64,000 bases of DNA. It comes from Pezicula radicicola (lineage: Eukaryota > Ascomycota > Leotiomycetes > Helotiales > Dermateaceae). Positions 35,501-47,500 of the stretch are shown piece by piece. The notes under the pieces are model-generated. The model was not told the DNA's origin, searched no databases, and saw only the letters and a list, made by a program, of their open reading frames with translations. Every line of letters begins with the position of its first letter. The first letter of the stretch is position 1. The translations under genes were made by a program, and so were the position numbers. The stretch is from contig PDUO01000007.1 of the NCBI GenBank assembly GCA_003008705.1, forward strand, positions 1,369,939 to 1,433,938, in the 5' to 3' direction.

Positions 35501-37672
35501 GGTATTTGATATTATTATATATAGCTAAAAAACACGAATAGTCGTTGTAGTATTGTTTACTTCGGAGAGGAATAATAATTTCCTAGGCCTATTATAGGTT
35601 TCTAGGCTAATCAGAACCCTAGAAAAAGGGTATTACAAAGTAAATAAATCTTACTAATCGATATCACGATATAGTAATAATATCACAATATAGGAAGTCT
35701 AATATCATATCATATTATAATAATATAGGCTTTCTAATATCGTATCATATTGCTATAATATAGGATTTCTAATATCATATTACCAATATCGCAATCGATA
35801 TGATATATCACTATATTATTGCCTACACTGCCTGCAATCGTCAAACATCCTCCCGGTCCCACATCTTTCCCCCCACCTCTGGTAACCACATTTGGAAGCC
35901 GCACATCCTCGTCCTCTTCAGGACCAGTCATCTGCTCATTGAGTATATGAGCTACGAAGTGGCGTTTCTGATCTTCGAAGACCGGCGGAAAAAAGCAATA
36001 ACCCCTCATAGAAGCCCACGACCATGAGGGCACTATATACAGCCTGCTACGTATGTCATATTCCGGCTTGTCTGTATACCCTGCCCTCCATAGCATTTCT
36101 TTATGAAGAGTTGATTGCCATATTCCGGCTAAATATCTTCCTGCCCTCAATTCTCTGAATTTGTTTGTCAGGCCAGAAAATGCAACTAGTCTGTCTGTAT
36201 CCCATGTTACATGACGACGACTATATTCCTCTACCATAATCTCCCACATCTTCGACATACTGATCGTGGTATCTCTTTTAACAATGGTCTGGTACCACAT
36301 CTGTTTCAAAGAAAGCCCTTCGCAACGCCCCCCCTGGGGTGAGTTAACTAAATTGCACTGACATCTAATGGAGCAGTAACATTCCCAAACAAGCTCATTA
36401 GATGTACAATACAGCGTTCGTGGAGATAGTAATTTTTCTTGCAAGGCCCATGCACGGTGATCCAAACTAGAGCGCCAGGTAATCTGGGACCCCCAGACTT
36501 CGGTGTGGAGAAATGGAAGATCAACATAGATACAGGGAATATTTGGATGGCCGTCAGAGAATTCGATCCTAGTCCCCGGAGCCTCTAGAGCTTTTGTGTG
36601 GCATAAACATCCCTCACTACCATCTTTAGCATAGCTTGCGTTGATGGTTAAATAAGAGTTGCTGTAGATAGAATCCATTTTCGAGGATTCTTCCCTCCAG
36701 TCGTCTATGTCATCCTGAACAATACACAAGGAATCGATCCAGATGTACTGTATTCCTAGTTTTCGTGTAATTTTAATTGCATCCTGAAAGGTCTTGCTCA
36801 GGTCACTCCACGGAATATCCCGTTTCATCGCTTCTAGATTTGATTTCTCTGTGGTAATTATCTGGGTCCCTCCCCAGCAGTGGCTCAGCGCTGTATAACG
36901 GCCACGCTGAGTTTTATTTTCGTGGAGATGAAGTTTTGAAAACTATGTAAGTCTCAGGTGTGAGATACTGGGCTTATACTTTGCATGATGTAGAATTTAG
37001 CGGTGAACTAACCTTCTGAGGAGAGTGTCTTACTAACCCAACGTCAATCACTCGCCGCGGAAGGGAGTTAATCTTGGACGCTTGACAAATGTTGAGGGTC
37101 TCACAGTCTTGTATCCAAGCTTTGATTGTAGTGTAACTTGCTTGAGAAATTGTGTGACTAGAGCGAATTGGTTGCATTGGAAAAGCTTGGCAAATATCCC
37201 AGTAATCTAGGTTACAAATTCTCAGTCGTAGCGATAGAGTAGTAATACTTTTTACATGTGACTTACCGCTCTCAACAAACAATAGGCGATATGCTCTCTC
37301 GTCCCAAGAGCATATCACAGCTTCGTTTAGTCCTTTTATTTCGTAGCCCTGAGTCCATATCTCTACGCATTGTTGTCTACTATTGATGCTAACGTATACA
37401 TCTTTGTAACGATAGCGTAGGTGACGACAACGTACCCCCAAATTTGCCGTAACTGCTCGGAATAGCAATGTACAAGTAACGCAACCTTTATTCATAGCCC
37501 TTCGGATATACTCCAAAGTAGTATCCAGTAACAATTCGGATGGTCCTACTTGTATAGTCGGTGGAACGATGAATGTTGCTGCCCTTCGAAGCGCCGCTCC
37601 GATACAAGTGTTTGGATTGCAGTTGATATGGAGATTGCTGCAGATGCACTGATTCGAAGATAGGTCGTCCAT
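32570..37672 (-). pseudogene. HET-domain (heterokaryon incompatibility) protein gene split by a hAT transposon
   Basis: HET proteins trigger cell death on recognition of non-self and are often linked to vegetative incompatibility. Exon 1 is 37672-37013 and exon 2 starts at 36942. Splicing 37012-36943 out creates the HET core RYTALSHCWGG, followed by YIWIDSLCIVQDD and AWALQEKLLSPRTLY, all typical. The C-terminal part stops making sense at 35831. The rest of the C-terminal domain resumes at 32960 and ends at 32570. The 2,862 bp between them is a transposon. Without it and one target-site copy, the remaining segments are 660, 1,112 and 391 bp, exactly 721 codons with no other break. As it stands the protein would end shortly after entering the transposon (stop at 35734), losing about 130 C-terminal residues. 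The HET core itself is intact. Confidence 0.9.
32969..35830 (-). mobile_element. Degraded hAT transposon, 2,862 bp
   Basis: The ends are 19-bp perfect terminal inverted repeats, CAGTGTAGGCAATAATATA at the left and its complement at the right. They are flanked by the 8-bp direct repeat CCTGCAAT at 32961-32968 and 35831-35838. Eight-bp duplications and CAGTG ends are diagnostic of hAT elements. Subterminal regions carry many GATATGATAT-like strings, the usual hAT transposase binding-site style. On the minus strand near 33340-33160 the hAT dimerisation domain can still be read (PAISADTERLFSGAK and following). No frame over 60 codons survives inside, so the transposase is dead, and the AT-rich composition suggests RIP-type mutation. 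Confidence 0.92.
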
Positions 37673-39162
37673 AGCGGCTGTATGCTTCGCTCCGCGAATA
37701 TTGGTCCGTTAATAGAAATACAAAGGATATGTAGCGGGATGAAAGTGGGAATAAAATTATTTCTCTCAAAGTAGGTAGTTGCCTAAACTAATTCATGTAG
37801 GTACGATTGAGACGGCGACAAATTTAAGGCATCGAGGCATTCAGCTTACCTCGTTAGTAATCCTACCCTAATAAGATAAAAAACAGTAAAAGTTGAATTT
37901 CTAACGGTTTATAGCAGCTTTATATTCAAATATAATAGGTAAGAAATAAGAACATTATAACAAGCTATCAAATCTTACTAAAATTTAGATTAAGTTATGT
38001 TGAATATGGTGAATATATGGGAATAGTCATGTGCTGGCCACTATAAGTAAGCCCATTCCCACACACTAGCTTCCTTACAGAACACAATACAACCACATTG
38101 CCACCATATGTTGCTGCTCCCAAGCAATCTTCCCATTCAACAAGTTATTAAGGTAAGGAGGTCAAATAAGTAGAGCTATTATCGTGGGCCAAGCCTCTCG
38201 CATGCTGTCACATGCCACAGACCCGGCTCCGGGCGGGTTATATATAGTGAGGTGCTACCGTTTCGTAGAGGCCAGAGTTTAGTCTTCTACTATTTTTTAT
38301 CTCTACAGAGCCTTGGACTTCTCACATTCTGAAATATCAATTCCTTGGAAAGTAGTTCGTCACAATATTCCTTCTTATTTTAAAGCCCGTGCATCGTTGC
38401 GAAAGCACTACGCCAGCGCCTCGACACTTGACCACGCCACACCATAGAAGCAATACAAACAGATGCAGAATCTATGTCGGAATCAAGGGGGAGAGCAGCT
38501 CTTTATACCTAAATATGCAGAGCTAGACCTACGTAAGCTTTTAACCGATTTGAGTATACTAACAGAGTCAATGTGTTGAAGATTAGTCAAAGACTCTACA
38601 AAACGAGAGCACAAAGACCAGTCGAGGATACTGCCATTTGTTTCGGACTAAAGAAGGTGACTAGAAACGCTAAGAAATATTTGAGGAATTCCTACAGAAG
38701 GCTGCGGATAGCGGATACTTCATTACAGGAAAGCCTCCTAAAGTTGTATTTAAGAGATAGCATTCAAGCGAGAAAGGAGTGAAGCAGCCAATTTTTTTGG
38801 TTCCTGAATTATATATATATAGAAATCTAGATCAAGAAACTCAGGAGGCGGCATTCCACTTGTTGTAGTGTCTGAATCTAATCAGAGTGGCTCCAGGTAA
38901 TCCAATATCTTTTGTCGCAAACGGGCCCGAGCAATAGATATTCACTTGGCTACTGAAAGCAACAAAGACATAAATTTCTTCCCGTTGCTGGTATTTTTGT
39001 TATAAGCCCCAAACCATGACCATTCACTGAGACTGTGCCAAAAAGTGAATTCTATCGCGGTGTTGAATTAGCGCAGTAATTCAGAAGCCCATTCACTCTA
39101 TCACGTACTCCAAACTACTTCAATGGACTGTGTATATTAACCCCTAAAGAGACCCAGACTGC
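37673..39162. other. Upstream region of the HET gene and non-coding spacer
   Basis: A TATA-like string (ttatatatag) at about 38238 faces right. The following open frame (38573-38782, +, 69 codons) has no domain and no support. Nothing else can be called. Confidence 0.35.
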
Positions 39163-39232
39163 TTTGCCTACTCTTGAACAAAATTACAAAACCTGCAGCC
39201 AAACACAACAGAAACAACCACAATCAAACAAA

Positions 39233-39532
39233 ATGGAAGAAATCAGCAAATCTAGTATGTTATTTCCCCAAGCTGATAGCGAATCTAGACTGACTTCAAC
39301 TAGCTACGGTTACGCTCGACTACACACTCGACTCTCCGAAGCTTGCGCACTGCGATCAAGAAATGAATGTCGTTGCTCAAGGGCTGGTTGCAATAGGTAT
39401 GTTTCAATCCGTAGCATTCCGATATAAAAATCCTTGTGCCTTTCTGCTAACTTCTCCAAATGCAATATGCAGAATAATTTCGCCCTCGAGCTTCTCCACA
39501 TGTTCTTTGTGAAAATGATTTATTATTTTGAT
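39233..39532 (+). CDS. Possible small two-exon gene, unknown function
   Basis: An ATG at 39233 opens a frame that continues to a good donor (GTATGT, about 39397). After an acceptor at about 39472 it would continue in frame to a nearby stop, giving a protein of about 68 residues. The segment before the intron is rich in Arg and Cys (RSRNECRCSRAGCNR). A TATA-like tatatt lies about 100 bp upstream. I do not recognise a family, and the call could be wrong. Confidence 0.25.
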
Positions 39533-39714
39533 TTATACCGCTGCGGCAGAATTATGAAAATTGTAAATCAGGACCTTACCGTCAATCATAGGTAGACGCT
39601 ATAAGAATGTTAGTATCTTAAAGTCAAGTAACACTTTTAGACGTAAGAGTTAAGTCACAAGAAAAAAAATTGCTTTGAAGTTTAGGTCCTATCAGCGCTT
39701 ATTCTATTCTCACT

Positions 39715-41286
39715 CTACTGTTGAGCTTTCTCGGCTTGTCTTCTTTGCCGCCAATGCATGCCTTTCGCCCGGCTGGTAAAAACAGATACTAGAGCACTAA
39801 GTCCCACAAAAAGCCCGAATATGGTAAAGTACCAACCTCTTCCAAGCGCATCTACTAATGGCTGTAATACAGCTACCGACGCAGCACTTAAGCCGCATCT
39901 TATGATCTGACCAGATGCATACGCTGTGCTTGACGAATCTGGAAAGATATCCACGAGAAGAGCACTAGCTGTATGTGTCAATATTGTGGAGGTTCCACAG
40001 ATAAGAAAGTGCATAATGAGCGGAACTGATGGATGAACGTGGAATTGCACTGCCCATCCATATCCAGCAACCAGCACCACTTCTAAGAAGATAAATGGTA
40101 CACATTTCCGGAATCTAGCAGTCTCAATCGGGAAGTCCCTCAAGTTCTCTCTTTTTGCCTTCTCAATATCGACGTCACACTTTTGTGCAGTCTTCGCGTA
40201 ATTCCTGTCCACTAGCTTACCGGCAATGATTCCACCACCGGTCAATCCAGCAAGCAGAGGTAAGAGTGCGAGTCCGATTTCTAGCTCATTGTAGCCGTAG
40301 ACTTGGGCAAAGATAACGGGAATTGCGGCTTGAAAAGTGTAATAGACGGAGTAGGAGGTGGCCACCATCCACAGGACTGCAGCGGCATCAGGGTAGAATA
40401 TAATACGAAGCGAAGCGAACGCATCCGCCGGTTTCCACGCTACTCGTCCTATGCGTCCCCCGGCATTAGGTTGACTGACTCTATATTTACTCCTCTTTTG
40501 TAACTGTGTCCTCTGGTAGAAGAATGATCCCCAGGTTCTCCAAATGCCATGCGCTGGCTTTGACCCGTTGCCAACAACGCTGCGGGCAGTTTCAGGCAGT
40601 GTGAATCCAGCTGCAATAAGCAATGATATGGCGATTATAAGTAGAGCAAGGAATACCCAGATAATACCACCAGTGCTAAGAGCAACTGCACCCCCTATTA
40701 CCGGACCAACTGCTGAGATGGCATTGCATGTTGATAGCATCGGTCCTAGCATCTTGCCTCGCTGTGACAACACAGCAACGTCGGCAACAATGCCATAGGC
40801 AATGGGTACAGTCGCTGAGCCACCAATACTCTGCAATGCCCTCAGTGCCAACAGCACGCCGTAACTGCTTTGGTTCAGAGCTAAACCAAGGCTAGCGCTA
40901 GCATACAGAGCTATCAAGCCGAGAAGGACAGGACGGCGTCCAAACGCGTCAGCTAATGATGCGAAGAAGGCGGGAGAGAGAGCTTGACAAATGGCGTAGA
41001 CTGTTACGGTGAGGTTGATGGCTTGAATAGATGTAGATAAGCTAGTGCTAAGCATGGGAATCAAAGGGGAGTATATCGTTGCTGTTAACGTCGAAATGAG
41101 CATGACAAAACCAAGGAGGTATGTTAGGTAGAGGCGCATGCCTGGTGAGAAGATGGAGTAGGGCTGCTCAGCATCACCTGGATTGCTATCAGTCCTTTGG
41201 AAAATTGTCTCCTTGATCACTGGTAGCTTCGAGCCCGAGGGAACCGGAACACATGGTTCCGAGGTCGAGTGCTCTGGGTGTATCAT
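39715..41286 (-). CDS. MFS multidrug/polyamine:H+ antiporter (DHA1 family, Qdr-like)
   Basis: A 523-residue plasma-membrane antiporter in a single frame without introns. It has 12 predicted helices, starting with YLTYLLGFVMLISTLTATIYSPLIP. The DHA1 signatures are ADAFGRRPVLL between helices 2 and 3, the helix-4 motif LRALQSIGGSA, and GPVIGGA in helix 5 (motif C, typical of drug antiporters). A long central loop (about residues 245-285) is basic. The overall layout matches the yeast Qdr1/Aqr1 group, which exports quinidine, weak acids and polyamines; the substrate here is not known. It lies well outside the terpene cluster, and its composition is more balanced than the left region. Confidence 0.9.
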   Translation of the reverse strand: MIHPEHSTSEPCVPVPSGSKLPVIKETIFQRTDSNPGDAEQPYSIFSPGMRLYLTYLLGFVMLISTLTATIYSPLIPMLSTSLSTSIQAINLTVTVYAICQALSPAFFASLADAFGRRPVLLGLIALYASASLGLALNQSSYGVLLALRALQSIGGSATVPIAYGIVADVAVLSQRGKMLGPMLSTCNAISAVGPVIGGAVALSTGGIIWVFLALLIIAISLLIAAGFTLPETARSVVGNGSKPAHGIWRTWGSFFYQRTQLQKRSKYRVSQPNAGGRIGRVAWKPADAFASLRIIFYPDAAAVLWMVATSYSVYYTFQAAIPVIFAQVYGYNELEIGLALLPLLAGLTGGGIIAGKLVDRNYAKTAQKCDVDIEKAKRENLRDFPIETARFRKCVPFIFLEVVLVAGYGWAVQFHVHPSVPLIMHFLICGTSTILTHTASALLVDIFPDSSSTAYASGQIIRCGLSAASVAVLQPLVDALGRGWYFTIFGLFVGLSALVSVFTSRAKGMHWRQRRQAEKAQQ

Positions 41287-41870
41287 ATTGTGATGTTGAG
41301 GCGTAAATGAGAAGTTTTAGCTGGTGCTGATATATCTTCTGATCCTACGTGCAAAGCGGGGAAATGCGACTGGGCTCCACTGTTACAGTAGTAGCGAATG
41401 ACGCTAAGTTATAAAAATGGGGGATATTAGTGGCTCACAGGCACAACTTCAAGGTTGATATTTACCCTATTTCTTAGATTTCAGCATTTCTAAAGATTAC
41501 ATGACTTTAGTAGAAGAATAGAAAGTAACCACAACTTCTTTATTTTTCTTTTCTAGTGAATTTTAATAGCATGCAAGCCAATCCTCGTCGCTTAGATAAA
41601 ACTCTACGCAAGGGCGTGAAGGGAAGCTAGGCTTTATTGTGTTATATAACGTTCAATAGATACCGAAACAAAGCAGTTATACCATCACTGATTTAAATTG
41701 GAAGCAAAGATCTGTAAAACGTTGGAGCAAACATAGATGTTGGAAGATATTAGAATTGTACGCATTTCTGATTTGTTCATGACACCATACAGCTCTTTTC
41801 TGTTGATGACCTCGTCTTTGTATCCCCGATATTACAGGCAATGAGGTCAAGGTTTCTCTTTACCAAACCA
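41287..41870. other. Intergenic region between the antiporter and kinase genes
   Basis: It holds the upstream region of the antiporter and the 3' region of the kinase gene. No other feature is seen. Confidence 0.4.
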
Positions 41871-43160
41871 CTAGTCCCTCTTGGTAAAGTCGGGCACGAA
41901 GCGAGCGCCCGTAATAGAAGGGTCTTTCTGGGGGTCGTACTTATCAATTCCATCAATGGGAGCATACTTCTCACAGAGGTAGCACATATTGTTATAAGCA
42001 CTACAGTACTAGATTAGTATAAGCTTATAGGACTTTCCATCGAATAGAAGTGGAACGTACGTCTGTCTCACAATGCAACCTGGATGTCCGGCAGAGTAAT
42101 TGATGCTACCCTTCATGCTGTAGAGCCTATTGCGGTCATCAAATTCCTCCACTGGCTCCGCAGCCGAATAGTTCCGTAAGTAGTGTCTTGTATATATCTT
42201 TGACCGAAGATGCGAACAGAAATCAGCTCTCCACTGCCCTAGGTCCATCTCATTATGGCCATAGTACGAGCCAACATCATACATTATAAGATCGCCTGTC
42301 TCCATGTTGATGCCTAGATTAGGCTCCCACAGGTCGCCGTGCAGAATGCATGGTTCAATTGGTTTCCCGTCATGTTTGAGATTCCCAAGCAGCCGAGGTA
42401 TGACCTTGGTGATAACTTGTTCAGTGGCCCGCTCCATTTCTGGCCATGGCCCGTTTGTTTCCAAATCGAACTTGCAGACACCACGAAGCAACTTGCCGAA
42501 GAACACAGCCCAGCTTTCTTCCCAATCCACGGTATGGGGCATCTTACCATCGCACGTAACGACGTGGAAACCAAACTTCCCAGTTGGTGACAGGCTTTTT
42601 TTATGCAGCTCGGCTAGTTTGCTGGCGAGTTCTACAGGCTCTGGTGCCGTTGTGACGTCCATGTCAACGAATTCGGAAAGAAAGAAGTAAGTAATAGGAT
42701 TATTCGTCTTGTATCTCCCATATCCGAACGGCTGGGGAATGAGGCCTGGCATGAGCCTGTAGATCTCCTTGGCTGACTCGAATTCGCCTAGCAACATTAC
42801 ACCACCAGGTTCGCCGTACGCAGTCTGCAGAACAGCCATTAGCGTTCCAGAATCTATACATGAGCAAAGTTGAATATTTAATTAGAGGTGGGGCTAACCT
42901 TCAAGAAAAAAAGCTTTTCGGACCCATCAGGCTGCTCCGTAAAGATCTTTCCTGTGACTGTCCAAGCACTGCTTCCGTAGCCTTCGGCTGAAATGAATTT
43001 AACTCCTGATGGTAAAGCTAGATTTGAGGTTAGGCTATCAGTCAACTCAATTAGCTGCTGTTAGGAACTACGTACCTTCAATCACAGCCTTGTCCACAGG
43101 AAACTCTCCATCAAGCTGAGCAAGAATGTCTTTGGCGGCAATTGGGCCGTCAGTACCCAT
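41871..43160 (-). CDS. Ketosamine-3-kinase / fructosamine kinase family protein
   Basis: A small-molecule kinase of the fructosamine-3-kinase family, which phosphorylates sugar amines on glycated proteins or amino acids so that they break down. Four exons close in frame to 365 residues: 43160-43076, 43017-42899, 42824-42061 and 42000-41871. Features are the N-lobe lysine strand LFFLK followed by GEFES, the catalytic-loop segment CILHGDLWEPNLG (HGDLW is the family signature) and the metal-binding IMYDVGSYYGHNEMDLG. The last exon encodes a C-terminal tail with CYLCEKYAP. The length is at the upper end for fungi. All active-site residues I can identify are present. Confidence 0.88.
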
Positions 43161-44344
43161 GATCACCGGTCTTTATCCTATTAGCTGTTACCCAAGTTTG
43201 TATAACTGAGTCTTTCAAGAGTCGCGACTTGCTCTCCTAGACTGGAGATTACTTCGATGCTGTGGGCAGAAAGCGCCCTTTACATGTAGCAGCGCATAGA
43301 AATAAGCGCCACGATAAGGCGAGTGGAAGACAGCACTCTTGCCCAATAATATGCAGCTGCTAAAACCTAGATTGTGCAATGCAGTGAAACACAGCTTCAT
43401 CTGCGGCTGCAAGATCCAAGGTAAGGGTCGAGGGCGGCTAATGAAGCAATAATGAATGAAACCTTGTTCAGTGAGGTGTGAAGTTGGGAACTCCATCATC
43501 GGTTTTGGCAAAACAAATCCACAACGACAAATGAGACGAATGCTTTTAGACCGCTAGTAGTTATTTAAAGTGTCAACTTGGTTTTCTGCTGAACTGGTTG
43601 TTCTGTTTTGAATCCAAGTTAGGCGTTCAATGGCGTCAATTATTTTGGGTCCTGCTACTGTACAAGACACTCCCTTAATTGATATCAAAACACCGATAGA
43701 CGAGCAAAAATTGCCCTTGTAAGAGTAATCATCGGCGGACTCGCTCGATGCGTTACCAGATGTGTTAAAATATCAATTATATTGCGACACAATATCACAA
43801 CACATTATTCGGCCCAAAGCGATCAAGCACATAAGGGAGGGGGCTGGAGGTAGGGGCTGTGTTGCGGGCCGATGTGGTGTGCTGCAGGGAGCCGTAATAG
43901 GGTGTGGAATACGGAGGTAGGCAACTCTGCATCACCGAACAACAGTGCGTCACCCTAAACTTGACAGTATCTCCGTACCAATGGCAAATCCTAGCACTTT
44001 CCTCTCTTCACACACGCCGATATGATCTCGGAGAGCCATGATGATATGCTTCATCTCCCAGACACCTACAACTCTTACGTCTCTGTGAATCGTAGCCATC
44101 CCAACGTCAATGCGTATTGCATATCTGGAGTTGGGTGATAGAGTCTTTTAAGTCTTTTTGTACTGCATTACCACACCAGCATGTCCATGGAGTTTTAAAG
44201 CAAGATCTGCGATGTGCTCCGTGAGGCTACGATCACAAGAATCGCGACAAAATGGTTTGTTCAATAACTTCAGTTTATAGAAAACTTCTGCGGACTACTT
44301 CAATGCCGCTAGCTCTTTGTAACCTCTAAGCTGACCTATATTAG
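43161..44344. other. Intergenic region with possible first exon of the STAND gene
   Basis: No separate gene is seen. An ATG at 44252 starts a short frame that could be spliced to the in-frame coding sequence that opens after an acceptor at about 44344. A G-rich/purine-rich patch lies at 43830-43930. Confidence 0.35.
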
Positions 44345-44506
44345 TTTAAGAAGAGCTTTACTTTTCGGAAGAAATCTGGCGGCAACCAAGACGATGCAGA
44401 GAAGGGCTCAATCAATGTCCAACACCACGATATAAAGTCTGAGACTTCTTTGAATGACTCCCCTCCCTTTCACGGGCGATCCTCTTCCAGCCAAAGTTCA
44501 CAGTCT

Positions 44507-47500
44507 ATGAACTTAAATTCAATTGATGAGCAACTCAATCCAGCACATAAATTATCCTCAGATACCCAGGTTGGAAGAGCTGGGGATACATCCGGTCAGG
44601 ATCCTCTTGGCCTAAGGGTTTTACATAGGCCGCTTGGAGATCGCAGAGTTGATATTGTTTTTGTCCATGGCCTTGGAGGTAGCAGTCGGTTGACATGGTC
44701 AAAACATCACAATCTCGAATATTTCTGGCCCCTCAAGTTCTTACCATTCGAGCCAGGTATTAATGAAGCACGCATCTCCACCTTTGGATATAACGCGAAC
44801 TTCCGGTCCGGAAGCGGGAAGAATAAGATGTCAGTTCTGGATTTTGCCAAGGATCTGTTGTACGATCTCAAGTATGCAACAGATAATTCTGACCCTGAGC
44901 TGGAAAACCTGGGGATGGGAGAGGTAGGTAAAACTGCAGCTATGTGTCTTTGAACCCCAATTAATGCGAAGCTAGCGACCTATCATCTTTGTCGTGCATT
45001 CTATGGGCGGACTTATTGTGAAGGAGGCGTATATGCAAGGCCAAAACGATCCTACGTACGAGTCCATCATCAAGTCTGTCACGTCTATCATATTCCTCTC
45101 AACCCCTCACCGTGGAACCAACCTAGCCGAAACGTTAAATCGCATTTTACAAGTCTCGTTTGTAACAAATCCTATGCAGTTCATCGCCGAGCTCGCAGCT
45201 GGCTCGCAAACACTACAGAAGTTGAACGAGCAATTCAGGCATGTGGCTCCTAAGTTGCAAATTGTCTCTTTCTACGAAACACGCCCGACAACAATGCTCA
45301 AAACGACTCAGATAGTATGTGGCTACCCCAGAGAAAACCCAACATCTCAAATTATCTAATGATGGTTGTAGATGGTTCTAGAGAAAGACTCCTCAGTTCT
45401 AGGGTACCCAGGAGAAATATCAAAGCCCCTTGATGCCGACCATCATGGCGTATGTAAATATGAAAGCCCTGAAGATCCTCGTTATGTCACCGTCCGGAAT
45501 GTCCTTCGGTCCCTCGTCGGAAAGACCAAGCCGCTGGGTAAGTCCTGTATTCTTTCAATAGAGTTGTAGTTGCGATCTATTGACACGTATTGGGACAGCG
45601 GAAAACGAAGTGGGAGGAAACGCGATGGAGGTTCTAAACTTAAACTTTGAGGAGTACCTCTCTGTTCTCGAGTCTCCTGAAAGAGACTATAATTTCTTTC
45701 GGGATCGATGGACCACCGGAACGTGCAACTGGGTTCTTAACGATGTCGCTTTCACTGGCTGGCTAGAAGATAATCGTTGCGGCCCACGAGCTCTATGGAT
45801 ACATGGAAATGCGGCCAGCGGAAAGTCCATTCTTTCCTCATTTGTCATTGATTATCTTGTTCAACTTGGTTTGCCATGCCAGTACTTCTTTATACGCTTT
45901 GAGGACAAGAAAAAGAGAACGTCGAGTCTTATACTACGATCATTGGCATGCCAGCTAGCACGCTCTATACCAGTATATGCAGATAAGCTTCGCGATCTCG
46001 CAGCTGCAGCCACGGATCTCAAAACGGCGGACTATCGGAACATCTGGCAATGGCTATATAAGCAAAGTCTATTTCAACTAGATATCAATAATCCAATGTA
46101 TTGGGTCATCGACGGCGTTGATGAAGCTGAAAACCCAGAGTCTATAATCAGAGTTCTTTCGGAACTACATTTAACAGCCATTCCTATCCGTATCCTCGTA
46201 GTAAGTCGAAAGACACATGAGATCTCATCAGCCTTCCAAAGGCTGGGCAAGCAGGTCCATATGGAAACGGTTCGCACGGAAGGCAACCAAGAGGATTTTA
46301 TCCGTTATATCGATCAAGAAATGGACATCGCGGGAGAGGACTCTTACAGGGAAGAAATCATTTCTCAGATCCTCGAACGGGCTCGAGGGAACTTTCTCTG
46401 GGTACATCTAGCGGTTCAGAGGATAAACAAGTGCCACACTAAAATGGATGTGGACGATGCCTTGAAGGATCTACCCCCAGGCATGGAGGCACTGTATGAT
46501 CGGATGGCCAACTTCGTTCAGACACAATCTAAAACTAACGATCGGGTCCTTGCTGAAAGTATTTTAGACTGGGCGACTTGTGCTCAAAGACCGCTAAGTG
46601 TCGAGGAGCTCTGTGATGCATTGGGTACCGATGGTCTTCTTGAGATTCACAGAACGATTGGCGATTTATGTGGCGGCTTTGTGGTGGTTGACAAGGAGGG
46701 TAAAGTTGCCATGGTTCATGCAACAGCTCGAGAATATTTGTTTAAGGGACATGGTCAAGACCGTCCGTTAGTCGTAGACAAGAGGTCTACGAACAACAAG
46801 CTCTTTAAGAGATGCATATTGCGCCTAATGGACCCTACGCTTCGAAGTCAGATAAACAGGAATGTTGCGCCCGCTTTGCTGGACTATGCGACAACTTCCT
46901 GGTTCATTCATCTTTCACACGGATTGGCTACTCATCCAAATATCATCGACATCTTACTAAAATTTCTCCGAGGACCACATGTACTAATATGGATAAGCAT
47001 AGCTGCCAAACGAAAGCAGCTCAGGGCTTTAGTAATTGCTTCACGACACTTAGCAGATATTGTGGTGAGATTGCGTAGACTTGGAGAAGAGGAAGTCTTA
47101 GCGCATCGCCAAGCTATCGATATTCTCGCAGGCTGGGCGACAGACCTTGTCAAGATTGTTGGAAAGTTTGGGAATAGTTTGATACAGAACCCAGACTCAA
47201 TTCATAAATTAATTCCACCATTCTGTCCCGTGGATTCTGTCATTTACCAGCAATTTGGTCGGAAGGAAAGCAAAGCCCTTCATGTTTCTGGATTTACTAG
47301 CAGTACCTGGGATGATTGCTTGGCTCGTTTCTCCTTGGAGCAAGGCGTCGTTGCGGCCTCTATTCATGCAGCGGGAAGTCGTATCGTTATTTTGACCAAT
47401 AGGCAAAAGTCTGGTCACATTTTCATATACAACTCTATCACATTTGAAGAGGAGCTCCGAATCACTCATCCCGAGCGAGTGTTCAAGATTCAAGTGGATA

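Noticed and set aside
33100..35600. Functional hAT transposase gene
   Set aside because: Only fragments of the dimerisation domain can be read, and stops occur in all frames.
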